This document shows, one piece after another, positions 41,049-50,136 of a DNA stretch of 60,593 nt. The stretch is from CAZQLW01 sp964639875 (lineage in GTDB: Archaea > Nanobdellota > Nanobdellia > Woesearchaeales > GW2011-AR9). The position numbers and the translations under genes were made by a program. Below the pieces are notes generated by a model that was not told where the DNA came from, did no database searches, and was given only the letters and a program-made list of their open reading frames with translations. The first letter of the stretch is position 1. The number at the start of each line of letters is the position of its first letter. The DNA is taken from contig CAZXEM010000001.1 in the NCBI GenBank assembly GCA_964639875.1, positions 1-60,593 on the forward strand. Reading direction: 5' to 3'.

Positions 41049-41093
41049 TGAAGGCACTAAATATTTTTATTAATAATGCCTTCAGTATATAAT
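41049..41093. promoter_or_regulatory. Inverted repeat next to the TATA box of the kinase operon
   Basis: TGAAGGCA (41049-41056) and TGCCTTCA (41077-41084) form a perfect 8-bp inverted repeat. It abuts the TATA-like AGTATATAAT (41084-41093). It lies between the divergent radical SAM and kinase genes and looks like an operator. Confidence 0.45.
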
Positions 41094-41147
41094 TCCCATA
41101 ACAACAATCCTTTTTAATGAGTTCTTTTCTTCAATAATTGAAAAAAG

Positions 41148-41723
41148 ATGGTGTATAAAATAGGATTAACTTCTACTCACGGAACTGGGAAAACCTCATT
41201 AAGATTTGATGTCGCTGGCGCTTTATCAAAAAGAGGAATCAAAACAATTGATGTTAGAGAAGTCGCCACATTAGCAACACATTTAGGAATTCCAATTAAT
41301 CAGGAGACAACTTTAGAAGCACAAGCGTGGATCTTACATAAACAATGTAGTTTAGAACTAAAAGGAACAATTGACAAATATCAAGCAATTGTTTCAGACA
41401 GAACAGTTTTTGATAACTATATCTATTTAGCTAATGCTTGCGGAGAAAATCCTCATTATTTGAATTTGGCATTGAACCATGCAAAACAACATCCGTATTC
41501 AAAAATTTATTTATTACCCATAGTTGGAGAACTGGAAGAGAATGGAACAAGAGATGCTGAAGATAAACAATTTCAAATAACAATCAACGATAAATTAGAA
41601 ACATTTCTAGGGGAACATAATATTGAACATATTAAACTTCCAATACCTAAACCTTATGATAAAGATAGAGAGGAATGGTTAAAATTAATTGTTTATGAAA
41701 CACTTAAAGATTTAAAAAGATAA
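41148..41723 (+). CDS. P-loop nucleoside/nucleotide kinase-like protein (AAA_28/NadR-type)
   Basis: The product has 191 residues. The P-loop is GLTSTHGTGKTSLRFDVAGAL, near the N-terminus. A Walker B-like motif AIVSDRTVFDNYIYL resembles that of deoxynucleoside kinases and of the NadR kinase domain. It is the first gene of a three-kinase operon and ends one base before the next ATG. The substrate may be a nucleoside or nicotinamide riboside. Confidence 0.75.
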   Translation: MVYKIGLTSTHGTGKTSLRFDVAGALSKRGIKTIDVREVATLATHLGIPINQETTLEAQAWILHKQCSLELKGTIDKYQAIVSDRTVFDNYIYLANACGENPHYLNLALNHAKQHPYSKIYLLPIVGELEENGTRDAEDKQFQITINDKLETFLGEHNIEHIKLPIPKPYDKDREEWLKLIVYETLKDLKR

Positions 41724-41724
41724 A

Positions 41725-42432
41725 ATGGCTAAACATGTAATCTTAATTGAAGGCAATATTTGTGCTGGAAAAACTGAGTTTGTGAAATATTTAAAGAACC
41801 ATAAAGAACAATTCAACCCATTTCTAGAAAATGGAGAACATGTTACAACTCTCTCTGAATTTATTGATTCAATTGGTTTAGAATTATTTTACCAGGACCC
41901 TAAAAAATATAGTGGGATTTTTGAAAATAGTTGTCGAATGGGAAGACTTAACCGACATTTGAAAGCTAAAGAAGGTTCTGGAATTTATATATTTGATAGA
42001 GGTATGATTGGGGGAGCAGAAACATTTTCTAAGAACTCTTTTTTAGAAGGATACTTATCCCATGACGAGTATGAAAAATATCAAAAAGATATTAAAAGAG
42101 GATTAGATCAGCTTGATCGAACTCAACAACACAAGTGGTTAGAGCAATTAATTGTTTATTTAAGAATTGATGATGAAGATGTTTTAGTAGCAAGACAAAA
42201 ACAAAGAGCAACAGCTAATGAAACTATTGATGTTGACTATTTAATAAAAATTAACAGAATGTATGAATCTTTCTTTGAAAACATTGAATCTGTTTATGCA
42301 AAATATGCAGTAAACGCACCAAAAGTAATTACTGTTGACGCTACAAGAGATTTTAACGAAGATAAAAATTATCATCAAAGAATATTAGAAAGTATTGTTA
42401 AAGAACTAGGAGAAATGAAAAATGGAAATTAA
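41725..42432 (+). CDS. Deoxynucleoside kinase-like protein
   Basis: The product has 235 residues. The P-loop is EGNICAGKTEF, the catalytic DRGMIGGAETF corresponds to the DRx motif, and the lid region contains VARQKQRATANETIDVDYL. It belongs to the dNK family (deoxyadenosine/deoxycytidine kinases), which is uncommon in archaea. It phosphorylates deoxynucleosides for DNA precursor salvage by family inference. Its end overlaps the next start by 11 bp. Confidence 0.82.
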   Translation: MAKHVILIEGNICAGKTEFVKYLKNHKEQFNPFLENGEHVTTLSEFIDSIGLELFYQDPKKYSGIFENSCRMGRLNRHLKAKEGSGIYIFDRGMIGGAETFSKNSFLEGYLSHDEYEKYQKDIKRGLDQLDRTQQHKWLEQLIVYLRIDDEDVLVARQKQRATANETIDVDYLIKINRMYESFFENIESVYAKYAVNAPKVITVDATRDFNEDKNYHQRILESIVKELGEMKNGN

Positions 42433-43255
42433 TGATCAAATACAAAAAAGAACTAAAGAAGTTGAGGAAGAAATTTCTCAGATGGATCAAACACAAGCAA
42501 TGACTAGTGTTTTTAAAGAAGAAAGTAAAATTCTGGTAGAAATGTTAAAAGAAAACCCCACCGTAATACAAGTTGCAGGTAATATAGGGTTAGGTAAAAC
42601 TACTAATACGCGAATAATTGGAACATTTGGTAAAATTGAAGAGATCCTAGAAGATGATAAAAACCCCTTACTAGAATGGTATTATGAAGATATGAGCGGA
42701 TATGGTGAGATATTACAAGTTGACTTAATTTATCAAAGGTTCTCTCAAATGATTCTCAACAAACAACAATACCCTAATCAATCATTAATTTTTGATAGAA
42801 CGCCTTATGAAGACCCTTTGATATTTAGTAAAGCTTTAATGGAATTGGATTTAATGACAAAAAAATCTTATAATTTTTGTAAGGATTACTTTAATATGAG
42901 AAAAGAAAGATTAGAGACTATTCACCGAAAAATATTGGGCAGTAAAGGATTAGATCCAGATTTAATAATTCTTCTCAATTCAAGTGAAGAAAAAGGCTGG
43001 GAACAAGTATTAAAAAGAGGCCGTGCAATAGAAAATTTGGAAGATGCAGAGAAAGGTGTTGGATTAACCCCAGAATTTTATCACGCTTTACACTGCGAGT
43101 ATGAAAATTTTGCTGAAACTTTAAAAGAATATTACACTGGACCAATCGTACCCTTGGCCCAAGATTCTATAGAAGTAAGTGATTTAAGTAACACTAAGGG
43201 TATGCTTTATGCAGTCAGAAGTGTTAAAGAAGCATTGAAAATAATTTATGATTAG
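42422..43255 (+). CDS. Second deoxynucleoside kinase-like protein
   Basis: The product has 277 residues. The P-loop is VAGNIGLGKTTNTR, the substrate/catalytic motif FDRTPYEDPLIFSKAL, and the lid arginine region VLKRGRAIE. An N-terminal helical stretch of about 40 residues precedes the core. Together with the two upstream genes it makes a salvage operon. The differing lid sequences suggest different substrates. Confidence 0.8.
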   Translation: MEINDQIQKRTKEVEEEISQMDQTQAMTSVFKEESKILVEMLKENPTVIQVAGNIGLGKTTNTRIIGTFGKIEEILEDDKNPLLEWYYEDMSGYGEILQVDLIYQRFSQMILNKQQYPNQSLIFDRTPYEDPLIFSKALMELDLMTKKSYNFCKDYFNMRKERLETIHRKILGSKGLDPDLIILLNSSEEKGWEQVLKRGRAIENLEDAEKGVGLTPEFYHALHCEYENFAETLKEYYTGPIVPLAQDSIEVSDLSNTKGMLYAVRSVKEALKIIYD

Positions 43256-43295
43256 AAAGCTTTAATAGCTTTTCTTTTTTCTTTTTATCATAACA

Positions 43296-43670
43296 ATGCG
43301 ATATAAAAAAAAGGTTTACGGTTCTTACAAGATTAGTACTTGTCCATTTTGTAGTAGAACAGCTACTTCTAAAAATGAACAAGGCTTAGATGTTTGTCAC
43401 CAACATACAAAATCTATCATGGAAGAAAGTAAATGTATCTGTGGCAGTTGGTTAGAGTTAAGACAAGGCAAGTTCGGCCCCTACTTTCATTGTGAAAAGT
43501 GTGGAAATAAAAATTTCAGTAAAGGCATGGAAGTTATCCAAAGTGTAAAACCAACCAGTTTTGTTGAAGAAGAGAGAGAAGGAAAAGAAAAACAGAAAAA
43601 TAAATTTACTGATAATAAAGAAAGAAAAGAAACCACAATTACCACTGATGATGTGGAATATTTTTCTTAG
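43296..43670 (+). CDS. Zinc-finger protein with topoisomerase-type ribbon
   Basis: The product has 124 residues. The first motif is TCPFCSRTA followed by CHQH. The second, CICGSWLELRQGKFGPYFHCEKC, matches the C4 ribbons found at the end of type IA topoisomerases. The C-terminal 40 residues are charged and disordered. Likely a small nucleic-acid-binding protein. The family name is uncertain. It ends about 50 bp before tRNA-Ile. Confidence 0.72.
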   Translation: MRYKKKVYGSYKISTCPFCSRTATSKNEQGLDVCHQHTKSIMEESKCICGSWLELRQGKFGPYFHCEKCGNKNFSKGMEVIQSVKPTSFVEEEREGKEKQKNKFTDNKERKETTITTDDVEYFS

Positions 43671-43688
43671 ACAGGAATTCATCCAAAA

Positions 43689-43700
43689 CCTTTAAAAATA
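43689..43700 (+). promoter_or_regulatory. TATA box of tRNA-Ile
   Basis: CCTTTAAAAATA lies about 25-30 nt before the tRNA start at 43723, the normal spacing. This contrasts with the Ser and Thr genes, where an extra 5' copy occupies that place. Confidence 0.5.
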
Positions 43701-43722
43701 CATCTTATTTCTGATAAAATAC

Positions 43723-43811
43723 GGCCCCGTGGCTTAGCCTGGTAGAGCGCACGACTGATATGCTCAAGCTAAGAAATCGTGAGGTCCGGGGTTCAAATCC
43801 CCGCGGGGCCA
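43723..43811 (+). tRNA. tRNA-Ile(GAU) with one intron
   Basis: The acceptor stem is GGCCCCG/CGGGGCC with discriminator A. The D-arm is GCTTAGCCTGGTAGAGC. The anticodon stem is CACGA/TCGTG with loop CTGATA and anticodon GAT. The T-arm is CGGGG TTCAAAT CCCCG, uninterrupted. A 15-nt intron follows A37 (43761-43775), leaving 74 nt. CCA is not encoded. The normal T-loop here supports the inferred spliced form of the other two tRNAs. Confidence 0.95.
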
Positions 43812-43868
43812 TTCTTTATTCTTTACAACACAGAAAATAATATAAATGATTAAAATAACATTTATGAT

Positions 43869-44168
43869 ATGAACAAAACTGTATACATGGTGATTGAACT
43901 TGCTCTTATTGCGTTATATTTAGGATTAATCATCTTTGTTATTCCTAAAGGTTCAACAGTAGGCATAATTATGATTGGAGTGTTAACACTTGTTATCTTT
44001 GGTACTGTATTCTTTTTAGAAAAGAAAAGAGAAGCTATGGGTGGAGAAGAAACAATAGAAAATCCAGCAGTACCGCAACCCGTTCCTGGAGAACAACAAC
44101 CGGTAATGCCTCAACAACAAACACAGGTAGCTCCCCAAACTGGACAACAACCTCCGCCAGTACAATAA
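43869..44168 (+). CDS. Small membrane protein with Pro/Gln-rich tail
   Basis: The product has 99 residues. Two membrane segments (about 5-25 and 33-52) are followed by a tail rich in Pro, Gln and Val (PQPVPGEQQPVMPQQQTQVAPQTGQQPPPVQ). The tail is disordered and could be a docking arm. ATG 43869 follows a short AT-rich leader after tRNA-Ile. No family recognised. Confidence 0.65.
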   Translation: MNKTVYMVIELALIALYLGLIIFVIPKGSTVGIIMIGVLTLVIFGTVFFLEKKREAMGGEETIENPAVPQPVPGEQQPVMPQQQTQVAPQTGQQPPPVQ

Positions 44169-44222
44169 TAATTCTAAAAAATTAAGAAAAAGAAATAAAA
44201 TAAAAAAAAGTTAAAAAAAATT

Positions 44223-45362
44223 CTAACCACAAGTAGCTGCAGTAGCTGCACCTTTATCGTAACCAAAACCTGGCTGATAAGTTTCACTACTAACACCTTC
44301 AGAATTTTCACACTCTTCAGGGGCGTCGTTAAATGCGGCACAAACTGTTGCTAAATAAGCTGATGGTGATCTTGCTGAATTAGCTTGTTCGCCGTTAATA
44401 ACTAAACCTGGACTTCCACCAATACCATATTTTTCGTTCTCTGCTTTATGCACATCAAATAATGGGTATTTACCACTTAACCAAGTAGATTTTTTGTTAA
44501 AATTTTCCGTGATTTTAAACTCTTTATCCAGTTGAGCTACACATTCTTTTAAATCTGCAGTATCAATTTTAGCTTCTTTTAAACAAGCTTCAGTATCGCC
44601 AGCTTCCAAAAAACAAGATAAATAATCACTAAACTTATCACTTTGTTCATCTTGGATACAAACTTGTTTAGATTGTTCATCTAACTCTTCTTTACCATGC
44701 ATAGCATAGTAAACAAACTTTATACTAAAATCAATCTTGTCTCCAAACAAATTTGCAATTGGTAACATTCCTTTCTCTGCTTGAGTACCGAAAGGACAAT
44801 GGCTCATTACAAACATTTCAACAACAGGCTTATCAGACTTTACAACCGTAGGAGTTGGCTGCTCAGCTGGTGGGGTTACTTGTGGACCTTCACCGCTAGT
44901 ATCAATAGCTTGTGTGAAAAACAAAGCACCGTCCTTTGTTACGTAACCATCAACATTATTCCCGCTAAGTGCAAGAGTCATTTTATAGAGCCCATGTTCT
45001 TCAGTTACTTCTTGAAGTTGAGCTGATGCTTGTCCCTGTAACATATTAGTGTTAATGTACTCTAACGTTTCAGAAGCAACACTATCTTTGTTTGAACCCA
45101 AATCTAAGATTTTAAAACCAGTAAACAAAGAAATTAATAATAATACTGCTAAAACGTAACTAGCAATTTTCCAATAGTCTACTTTAGCTTTTTTACTATG
45201 ATGTTCCTTATGATGTTCCTTATGAGTTTCTTCTGACCCTTGTTTATGGCCATGCTCATGATTGTTATGTTCATGATGAACTTTAGGTTTATGGTGTTCA
45301 TGATCTTTGTGATGTTCATGATGATGTCCATCACTTTTTTCTTCTTTCTCAAAATGTGTCAT
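44223..45362 (-). CDS. Membrane-anchored thioredoxin-fold protein with a His-rich cytoplasmic arm
   Basis: The product has 379 residues. The N-terminal 60 residues are His/Glu/Lys-rich (DGHHHEHHKDHEHHKPKVHHEHNNHEHGHK). One membrane helix follows (about 68-86), then a beta-rich linker and a DsbA/thioredoxin-like domain from about 175. Its active-site region is MSHCPFGTQAEKG, with only one Cys, not CxxC. GIGGSPGLVINGEQ holds the cis-Pro. Several other Cys residues (CIQDEQ, CFLEAGDTEAC, CVAQL) may pair. It probably acts in disulfide handling outside the cell; the His arm may bind metal. Confidence 0.8.
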   Translation of the reverse strand: MTHFEKEEKSDGHHHEHHKDHEHHKPKVHHEHNNHEHGHKQGSEETHKEHHKEHHSKKAKVDYWKIASYVLAVLLLISLFTGFKILDLGSNKDSVASETLEYINTNMLQGQASAQLQEVTEEHGLYKMTLALSGNNVDGYVTKDGALFFTQAIDTSGEGPQVTPPAEQPTPTVVKSDKPVVEMFVMSHCPFGTQAEKGMLPIANLFGDKIDFSIKFVYYAMHGKEELDEQSKQVCIQDEQSDKFSDYLSCFLEAGDTEACLKEAKIDTADLKECVAQLDKEFKITENFNKKSTWLSGKYPLFDVHKAENEKYGIGGSPGLVINGEQANSARSPSAYLATVCAAFNDAPEECENSEGVSSETYQPGFGYDKGAATAATCG

Positions 45363-45427
45363 TATATTTTCCTCCTTTTTATTAAATTAAGTTTGAATGT
45401 GATTAATAAATTTTTAACACTTAAAAA

Positions 45428-46189
45428 TCAATAGATTTTTAACAATTTTCTTAAAACCATACTAAAGATTAATGAAAATATTATGTACAAGCCTAACCAA
45501 CCAGGTTGCCAGCCAAATATTTCAAATGTCCCTAAAGGTCTTAATTTATTATAATTAATAGTAATCTGTTTAATATCAGAATGTTGAAAAATTGAAACTG
45601 CTTCTTCAGTCCTTAATTCTTTAGTTATCAAAACTTTTTTTGATTGTTCATCTTTACCAACTTTAACTGTTAAATAATGTTCACCTTCAGAACTTTTTAT
45701 TTTCCAAGTCGCTTTGCCCCCTATAATGTCTTGCTTAGCAAGATCAATAAGTTCTGTACCTTCATCAGCAATCAGTTCAGCTTCACCTTTAATCTCTTCC
45801 AAAAAGTCAGCAGAAACACTGTAAGTTTCTCCAGGATAAATTGGTTCAAAACTAAGATGGCCAGCCATCCAGCCAAAGATAAGTAAAATAGGGATCATGG
45901 TTATTAAAGTGGGCTTGAATGAACTTTTCATATATTCCATGTTAAGTTTCATTGCTTCTTTCTGTACTTTCATCATTTCTTCTGGATTACTACGAAGTTC
46001 TTTCATTTGTTTCTGATAATCCTTCTGTTTCCCTTTCATATCTTTCATCTTCTTTTGGTCAGTAGCTACTTTATAGACTAAAGTAATTAGTAAAGAAACT
46101 ATTACTGCCAGAATAACTATAGCCCAGAAGGGACTAAGATTAATTAAAGGTTGAAGAATCGGATCAAATACAGGATCTAAAAATGCCAT
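45428..46189 (-). CDS. EMC3/YidC-like membrane insertase (DUF106)
   Basis: Archaeal relative of YidC/Oxa1/EMC3 that inserts membrane proteins. The product has 253 residues. An N-terminal helix is followed by the cytoplasmic coiled coil (DQKKMKDMKGKQKDYQKQMKELRSNPEEMMKVQKEAM), then helices with PTLITMIPILLIFGWM and a C-terminal helix. An extra beta-rich loop of about 100 residues lies before the last helix. In many archaea the gene follows secY; here it is about 2 kb beyond it. Confidence 0.85.
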   Translation of the reverse strand: MAFLDPVFDPILQPLINLSPFWAIVILAVIVSLLITLVYKVATDQKKMKDMKGKQKDYQKQMKELRSNPEEMMKVQKEAMKLNMEYMKSSFKPTLITMIPILLIFGWMAGHLSFEPIYPGETYSVSADFLEEIKGEAELIADEGTELIDLAKQDIIGGKATWKIKSSEGEHYLTVKVGKDEQSKKVLITKELRTEEAVSIFQHSDIKQITINYNKLRPLGTFEIFGWQPGWLGLYIIFSLIFSMVLRKLLKIY

Positions 46190-46292
46190 TTTAATATTTA
46201 TTCAGTGTTTAATATATAAAGGTTGTGGATTTTGAAAGTAGATAAAAGAAGTTGTAGATAATGGCATTAAGTCGCATGGAAATTTTCCTTAC

Positions 46293-46316
46293 AAAGATAA
46301 AGATAAAGATAAAGAT
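46293..46316. repeat. (AAAGAT)4 short tandem repeat
   Basis: Four hexamer units lie between the divergent insertase and MFS genes. The surrounding 186-bp gap shows otherwise only AT-rich promoter-like sequence. Confidence 0.85.
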
Positions 46317-46375
46317 AATGGGTATTTTTCTCTTGTTGCAAAAGATTATAAATCATTGTTTCTTTCTTCAGAATA

Positions 46376-47611
46376 ATGCAAGATTTAGACCTTCAGAAGA
46401 AATCAAGTTATTTATACTACTTAATTGAATTCATCAATGAATCTAGAAGATCTCTTTTGGGAGCGTTAAAGATAATTTATTTCCTATCAATAGGATTATC
46501 AATCATCCAGATTACCACTTTGTATGCAATTGGTCAAGTAATACTTCTATTATTTGAATTTCCAACTGGAGCGTTTGCCGATTCATTTGGAAGGAAGAAA
46601 TCAATTCTATTCTCTTTTTTGTTGTTTACAATTTCGTTCACTTTAATATTCTTTACGAACAATTATTACTTGCTAATTCTCCTCAATGCGTTAGCTGTAA
46701 TCAGTTGGACTTTTCAATCAGGAACCCATGATGCATGGATAATTGACACTTTAGGATTAGGAAAACAACCAGACTTAAATAAAAACGATCAAAATGAGAA
46801 ATCAAGAACACATCTTTTTTCAACCAGATTTATTATTGGTAAAGTTGGCTGGATTGTTGGAGGAGCAGTTGGTTCACTAGTAGCATATTTTTACTTAAGA
46901 TCAATATGGTTAGCTTTAGCAGCGTTCCATTTTATTGGTTTTTTATTGTTGTTAAGGTATATGGAAGAGAAAAACTTTGTGTCAACCAAATTTTCGTTCA
47001 AAAATATGTTTTCAGAAATTACTAAACATTCTAAAGAAGCATTACAATATTCCTACAAGAATAAAATCTTACTTGTTTTGTTATTGCTGATTCTATTTAA
47101 AGGATTGTCATTTGGTTTGTTTGAAGTTAGCTGGCCAATACTGTTTAAGGAAATATTAAAAATACCTATCCATTACTTTGGTTTAATCATTTCTGTATCC
47201 ACACTTTTTGCAGTATCGGGAGCTTATATTTCTAAGAAGATGTCTTATAAAAAAGGAATACCAACAATTTTATTCTTGTTTTATTTGATTTTTGTAATCT
47301 CTGCTTTTGGATTGGGGGTAACTTCTCTTGTTTCCCTTGCTATTGGTGCTTTCTGCTTTTTTCAAGTAGGCGAAGGAGGAACACGTCCTCTGGCCCAATC
47401 AGCTTTACATAAGTTCATTCCATCAAATAAACGGGCTAGTATTTTATCTTTAAGATCGATGCTTAGTGGAGGTGGATCAATGTTAGGTTATGTCATTTCT
47501 GGACCGATTGTAGTTTTCTTAGGTCCACAATATGCTATGTTTATACTTGCATTCCTAATTTTAATCTTAGGTGGAACACATGCATTTACATTATGGAAAG
47601 GTGAAAAATGA
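46376..47611 (+). CDS. MFS transporter
   Basis: The product has 411 residues and twelve predicted membrane segments. The signature between helices 2 and 3 is GAFADSFGRKKS, the usual MFS G-x-x-x-D-R/F-x-G-R-K-K. The central loop is Lys-rich. It belongs to the general drug/metabolite exporter type; the substrate cannot be inferred. A TATA-like sequence (AGATTATAAATC) lies just upstream. Confidence 0.88.
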   Translation: MQDLDLQKKSSYLYYLIEFINESRRSLLGALKIIYFLSIGLSIIQITTLYAIGQVILLLFEFPTGAFADSFGRKKSILFSFLLFTISFTLIFFTNNYYLLILLNALAVISWTFQSGTHDAWIIDTLGLGKQPDLNKNDQNEKSRTHLFSTRFIIGKVGWIVGGAVGSLVAYFYLRSIWLALAAFHFIGFLLLLRYMEEKNFVSTKFSFKNMFSEITKHSKEALQYSYKNKILLVLLLLILFKGLSFGLFEVSWPILFKEILKIPIHYFGLIISVSTLFAVSGAYISKKMSYKKGIPTILFLFYLIFVISAFGLGVTSLVSLAIGAFCFFQVGEGGTRPLAQSALHKFIPSNKRASILSLRSMLSGGGSMLGYVISGPIVVFLGPQYAMFILAFLILILGGTHAFTLWKGEK

Positions 47612-47717
47612 ACCTTCAACGTATTTTATTTTTCCTTACGTAATAAAACTTCCACCGGAGAAAACTCTAGGGTATTAAACCCACCCATAAATAAAAATTA
47701 AACAGAAAGTATAATAA

Positions 47718-48134
47718 TTAAATTTGAATTACCAAAGTCGCACTAGATGGAGAAAAACCATTATTTTCAATTACTGGCTTAAATAATTCTTTGAATTCCT
47801 GATCATACATTAATGAACACCTTCTGTTTCTTTTTAATTCCTGATGAGCATAACTCAATACATGATTTAAACAAGCTGTAGCAATACCATTACCTCTATA
47901 TTCTGATTTTGTAAATGCTCCTACTGCATTAAATTCATCTTTATTAATATCAACAGCAGCCCAACTAATAATCTTGTCCTCATTTTTTGCTAATGATGCA
48001 TACCTTTCTAATAATCCTTGTTCATCATTTAACCAGATTGGAAATATCCCATTAGGGTTAACTAAATTTCCTAACTGGGCTCTTTCTTCAATATCTAACT
48101 CAGAAAAATTCTTTATTTGTAGTTCATAATTCAT
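47718..48134 (-). CDS. GNAT-family N-acetyltransferase
   Basis: The product has 138 residues. Acetyl-CoA motif A is present as VGAFTKSEYRGNGIATACLNHVLSYA (Arg-Gly-Asn-Gly-Ile-Ala), preceded by strand SWAAVDINKDEFNAVG. The C-terminal part has VIENNGFSPSSATLVIQI. A typical small GNAT fold. Substrate unknown. It sits immediately downstream of secY on the same strand. Confidence 0.82.
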   Translation of the reverse strand: MNYELQIKNFSELDIEERAQLGNLVNPNGIFPIWLNDEQGLLERYASLAKNEDKIISWAAVDINKDEFNAVGAFTKSEYRGNGIATACLNHVLSYAHQELKRNRRCSLMYDQEFKELFKPVIENNGFSPSSATLVIQI

Positions 48135-48192
48135 TTTATTTACCTAAAACAACAAATCACCACAAAAAACAATTAAAAATAATTAAAAAAAT

Positions 48193-49581
48193 CTATTCCA
48201 TAAACTTTCTCATTGCCGGATGCATGTCCATCATGTGCTGTTTAGCAATCTCTTCATAAAGTTTATAGACAATCATTACAGCCAAAAGAATACCAGTTCC
48301 TCGCGATAAAGCACCAGTAAGATCAGCAAGTGCGGCTAATAAACCAACAGATGCACCACCAACAATTGTTAACGGCCAAATGTAACGAGATAAAATCTTT
48401 TCTAAAACTCGTTCATCTCTCCTGAAACCAGGAATTTGTAATCCGGAACTTAAAATCTGTTTAGCTTGAGATTTAGCGTCCATATTCGCAGTCTGCATCC
48501 AAAAAATACTAAACATTACTGACCCACCAACCATTAAGAGAATATAAATAGCGGCTTGACCTAACATACTAACAGTAAAACCACCACCAATAATTGTTTG
48601 CACAATGTCTGGAGAATTAATCCAATAAACTAAACCAGTAATAGGACTATTACCTGAAAACGTCCCTAAAATAGGATGTCCCCATCGTTCTAATAATCTT
48701 GCTACTAACTGAATATTAGCCATTAAAGCAGCAACTAAAATTACTGGAATGTTAGAAGTATAAAAAAAGTTAAGTGGCCATCTCATTCCGTAACCACGGA
48801 CTCTTCCAAAAGATAAAGGGATTTCTACTTTCATTGCTTGACCATAGACACAAATTGCAAACACTAACAAAGTGGAAACAACTGCCGCTATTTGTCTAGC
48901 TGCGTTAGTAACATCTCCCATTGATAAAAACTGAAACAAAGCAGGGATTGCACCAGCAGCTATTTCTGGATTAGTAGGACTTGGCAAAAAGTTAAAAGCT
49001 CTAATAAAAACTTGTTGCGCTACTCCAGCTGCAATAAACAAACTGATTCCTGATCCAAAACCCCATTTACTAATAACGTCATCCATAAACAAGATAATAA
49101 TCCCACCTAAGAAAAGTTGAAAAATTAATACTATTTGAAACTGTGAATATAATGGTGTTCCAATAAGATTTGCTGCAGGAGCTAAACCGCCCATTAAAAC
49201 ATAAATTGCAGCTTCAAAAATAATGAAAAATATTGCTAATAATTTCTGTAAACCCTGGAATCTTTGCCTGCCCTCAATACTAGTAAGATCCAGGTTTAAA
49301 ATTCCTGTACCGGACAATAACTGTAAAACAATAGAAGCAGTAACTATCGGACCAATACCTAAACTAATTATTGAACCAAATGAAGCTCCTAAAATGATTG
49401 AAAGAAATTCAAACTGCTGTAAAGCGTTTTCTCCAAGACCGTACAAAGGTACTAAACCCATGACAAAGAAAATTACTAATATAATTAAAGTCCACTTAAG
49501 TTTCTCTTTAAATGGTAACCTCTTTTGTTTAGGGCCTCGAACCTCAGGCAGGTTTAAAATAATTTTATCCAAGAGAGACAT
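48193..49581 (-). CDS. secY: Protein translocase subunit SecY
   Basis: The protein-conducting channel, with ten membrane helices over 462 residues. The N-terminal LPEVRGPKQKRLPFKEKLKWT and SIISLGIGPIVTASIVLQLL are typical archaeal SecY. Cytoplasmic loops include FGRVRGYGMRWPLNFFYTSNIPV and the end PGFRRDERVLEKILSRY. It is the last gene of the ribosomal operon, 2 bp after uL15. Lipobox proteins in the window would pass through it. Confidence 0.96.
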   Translation of the reverse strand: MSLLDKIILNLPEVRGPKQKRLPFKEKLKWTLIILVIFFVMGLVPLYGLGENALQQFEFLSIILGASFGSIISLGIGPIVTASIVLQLLSGTGILNLDLTSIEGRQRFQGLQKLLAIFFIIFEAAIYVLMGGLAPAANLIGTPLYSQFQIVLIFQLFLGGIIILFMDDVISKWGFGSGISLFIAAGVAQQVFIRAFNFLPSPTNPEIAAGAIPALFQFLSMGDVTNAARQIAAVVSTLLVFAICVYGQAMKVEIPLSFGRVRGYGMRWPLNFFYTSNIPVILVAALMANIQLVARLLERWGHPILGTFSGNSPITGLVYWINSPDIVQTIIGGGFTVSMLGQAAIYILLMVGGSVMFSIFWMQTANMDAKSQAKQILSSGLQIPGFRRDERVLEKILSRYIWPLTIVGGASVGLLAALADLTGALSRGTGILLAVMIVYKLYEEIAKQHMMDMHPAMRKFME

Positions 49582-49583
49582 TT

Positions 49584-50129
49584 TTAGTTTTCTTCCTGAT
49601 TATCTTTTTCTGGTTGTTCTTTTTTGTTAACTTTTTCAACTACTGTTTCTTTACCTGATTCTTTTTCAGTTGCCTTGCCAGTTTTAGCTGCTTTTTTAGT
49701 CTTGATTACTTCTCCACCAGCAGCAACTATTTTTTTCTCAGCTGAAGCACTACAATTATTAACTGTAACTCTAAGTTTTAAGTTAGTTGTTCCTGTACCT
49801 AACAATTTTTGGTACCCTAACTTGTTTAAGTTTAATACGAAAACATCACCATCTTTAGTGATTTTTCCTTTTTCTAGTAAGCCATTAACCATTTTAGTTG
49901 TAAATCTAACCAAATTTATTCCGTCCTCACCAATAGCTCTTTTACTAGTGAAACCTTTCTTACCCAAAACACGAGAAATTCCAGCTTTTTTCTGACCAGC
50001 ACGTTTTCCAGTTCCAGCATTACCTCTACCGCCACGAGAACCTGCACCTCGCCTTTTCTTTCTATGTCCACCACCATGAGTAGTATGGGCACGATATTTT
50101 CCAACTTTCTTACGTTTATTTACAACCAT
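49584..50129 (-). CDS. rpl15: 50S ribosomal protein uL15
   Basis: Large-subunit assembly protein. The N-terminus is Gly/Arg-rich (THGGGHRKKRRGAGSRGGRG), followed by GKRAGQKKAGISRVLGKKGF. At 181 residues it is longer than usual because of about 30 C-terminal Lys/Glu residues (KAAKTGKATEKESGKETVVEK). It is a coupled neighbour of secY and uL30. Confidence 0.94.
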   Translation of the reverse strand: MVVNKRKKVGKYRAHTTHGGGHRKKRRGAGSRGGRGNAGTGKRAGQKKAGISRVLGKKGFTSKRAIGEDGINLVRFTTKMVNGLLEKGKITKDGDVFVLNLNKLGYQKLLGTGTTNLKLRVTVNNCSASAEKKIVAAGGEVIKTKKAAKTGKATEKESGKETVVEKVNKKEQPEKDNQEEN

Positions 50130-50136
50130 TTTATAA

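Noticed and set aside
45240..45434. Met/Phe-rich open frame on the plus strand
   Set aside because: It is the reverse reading of the His-rich arm of the thioredoxin-fold protein.
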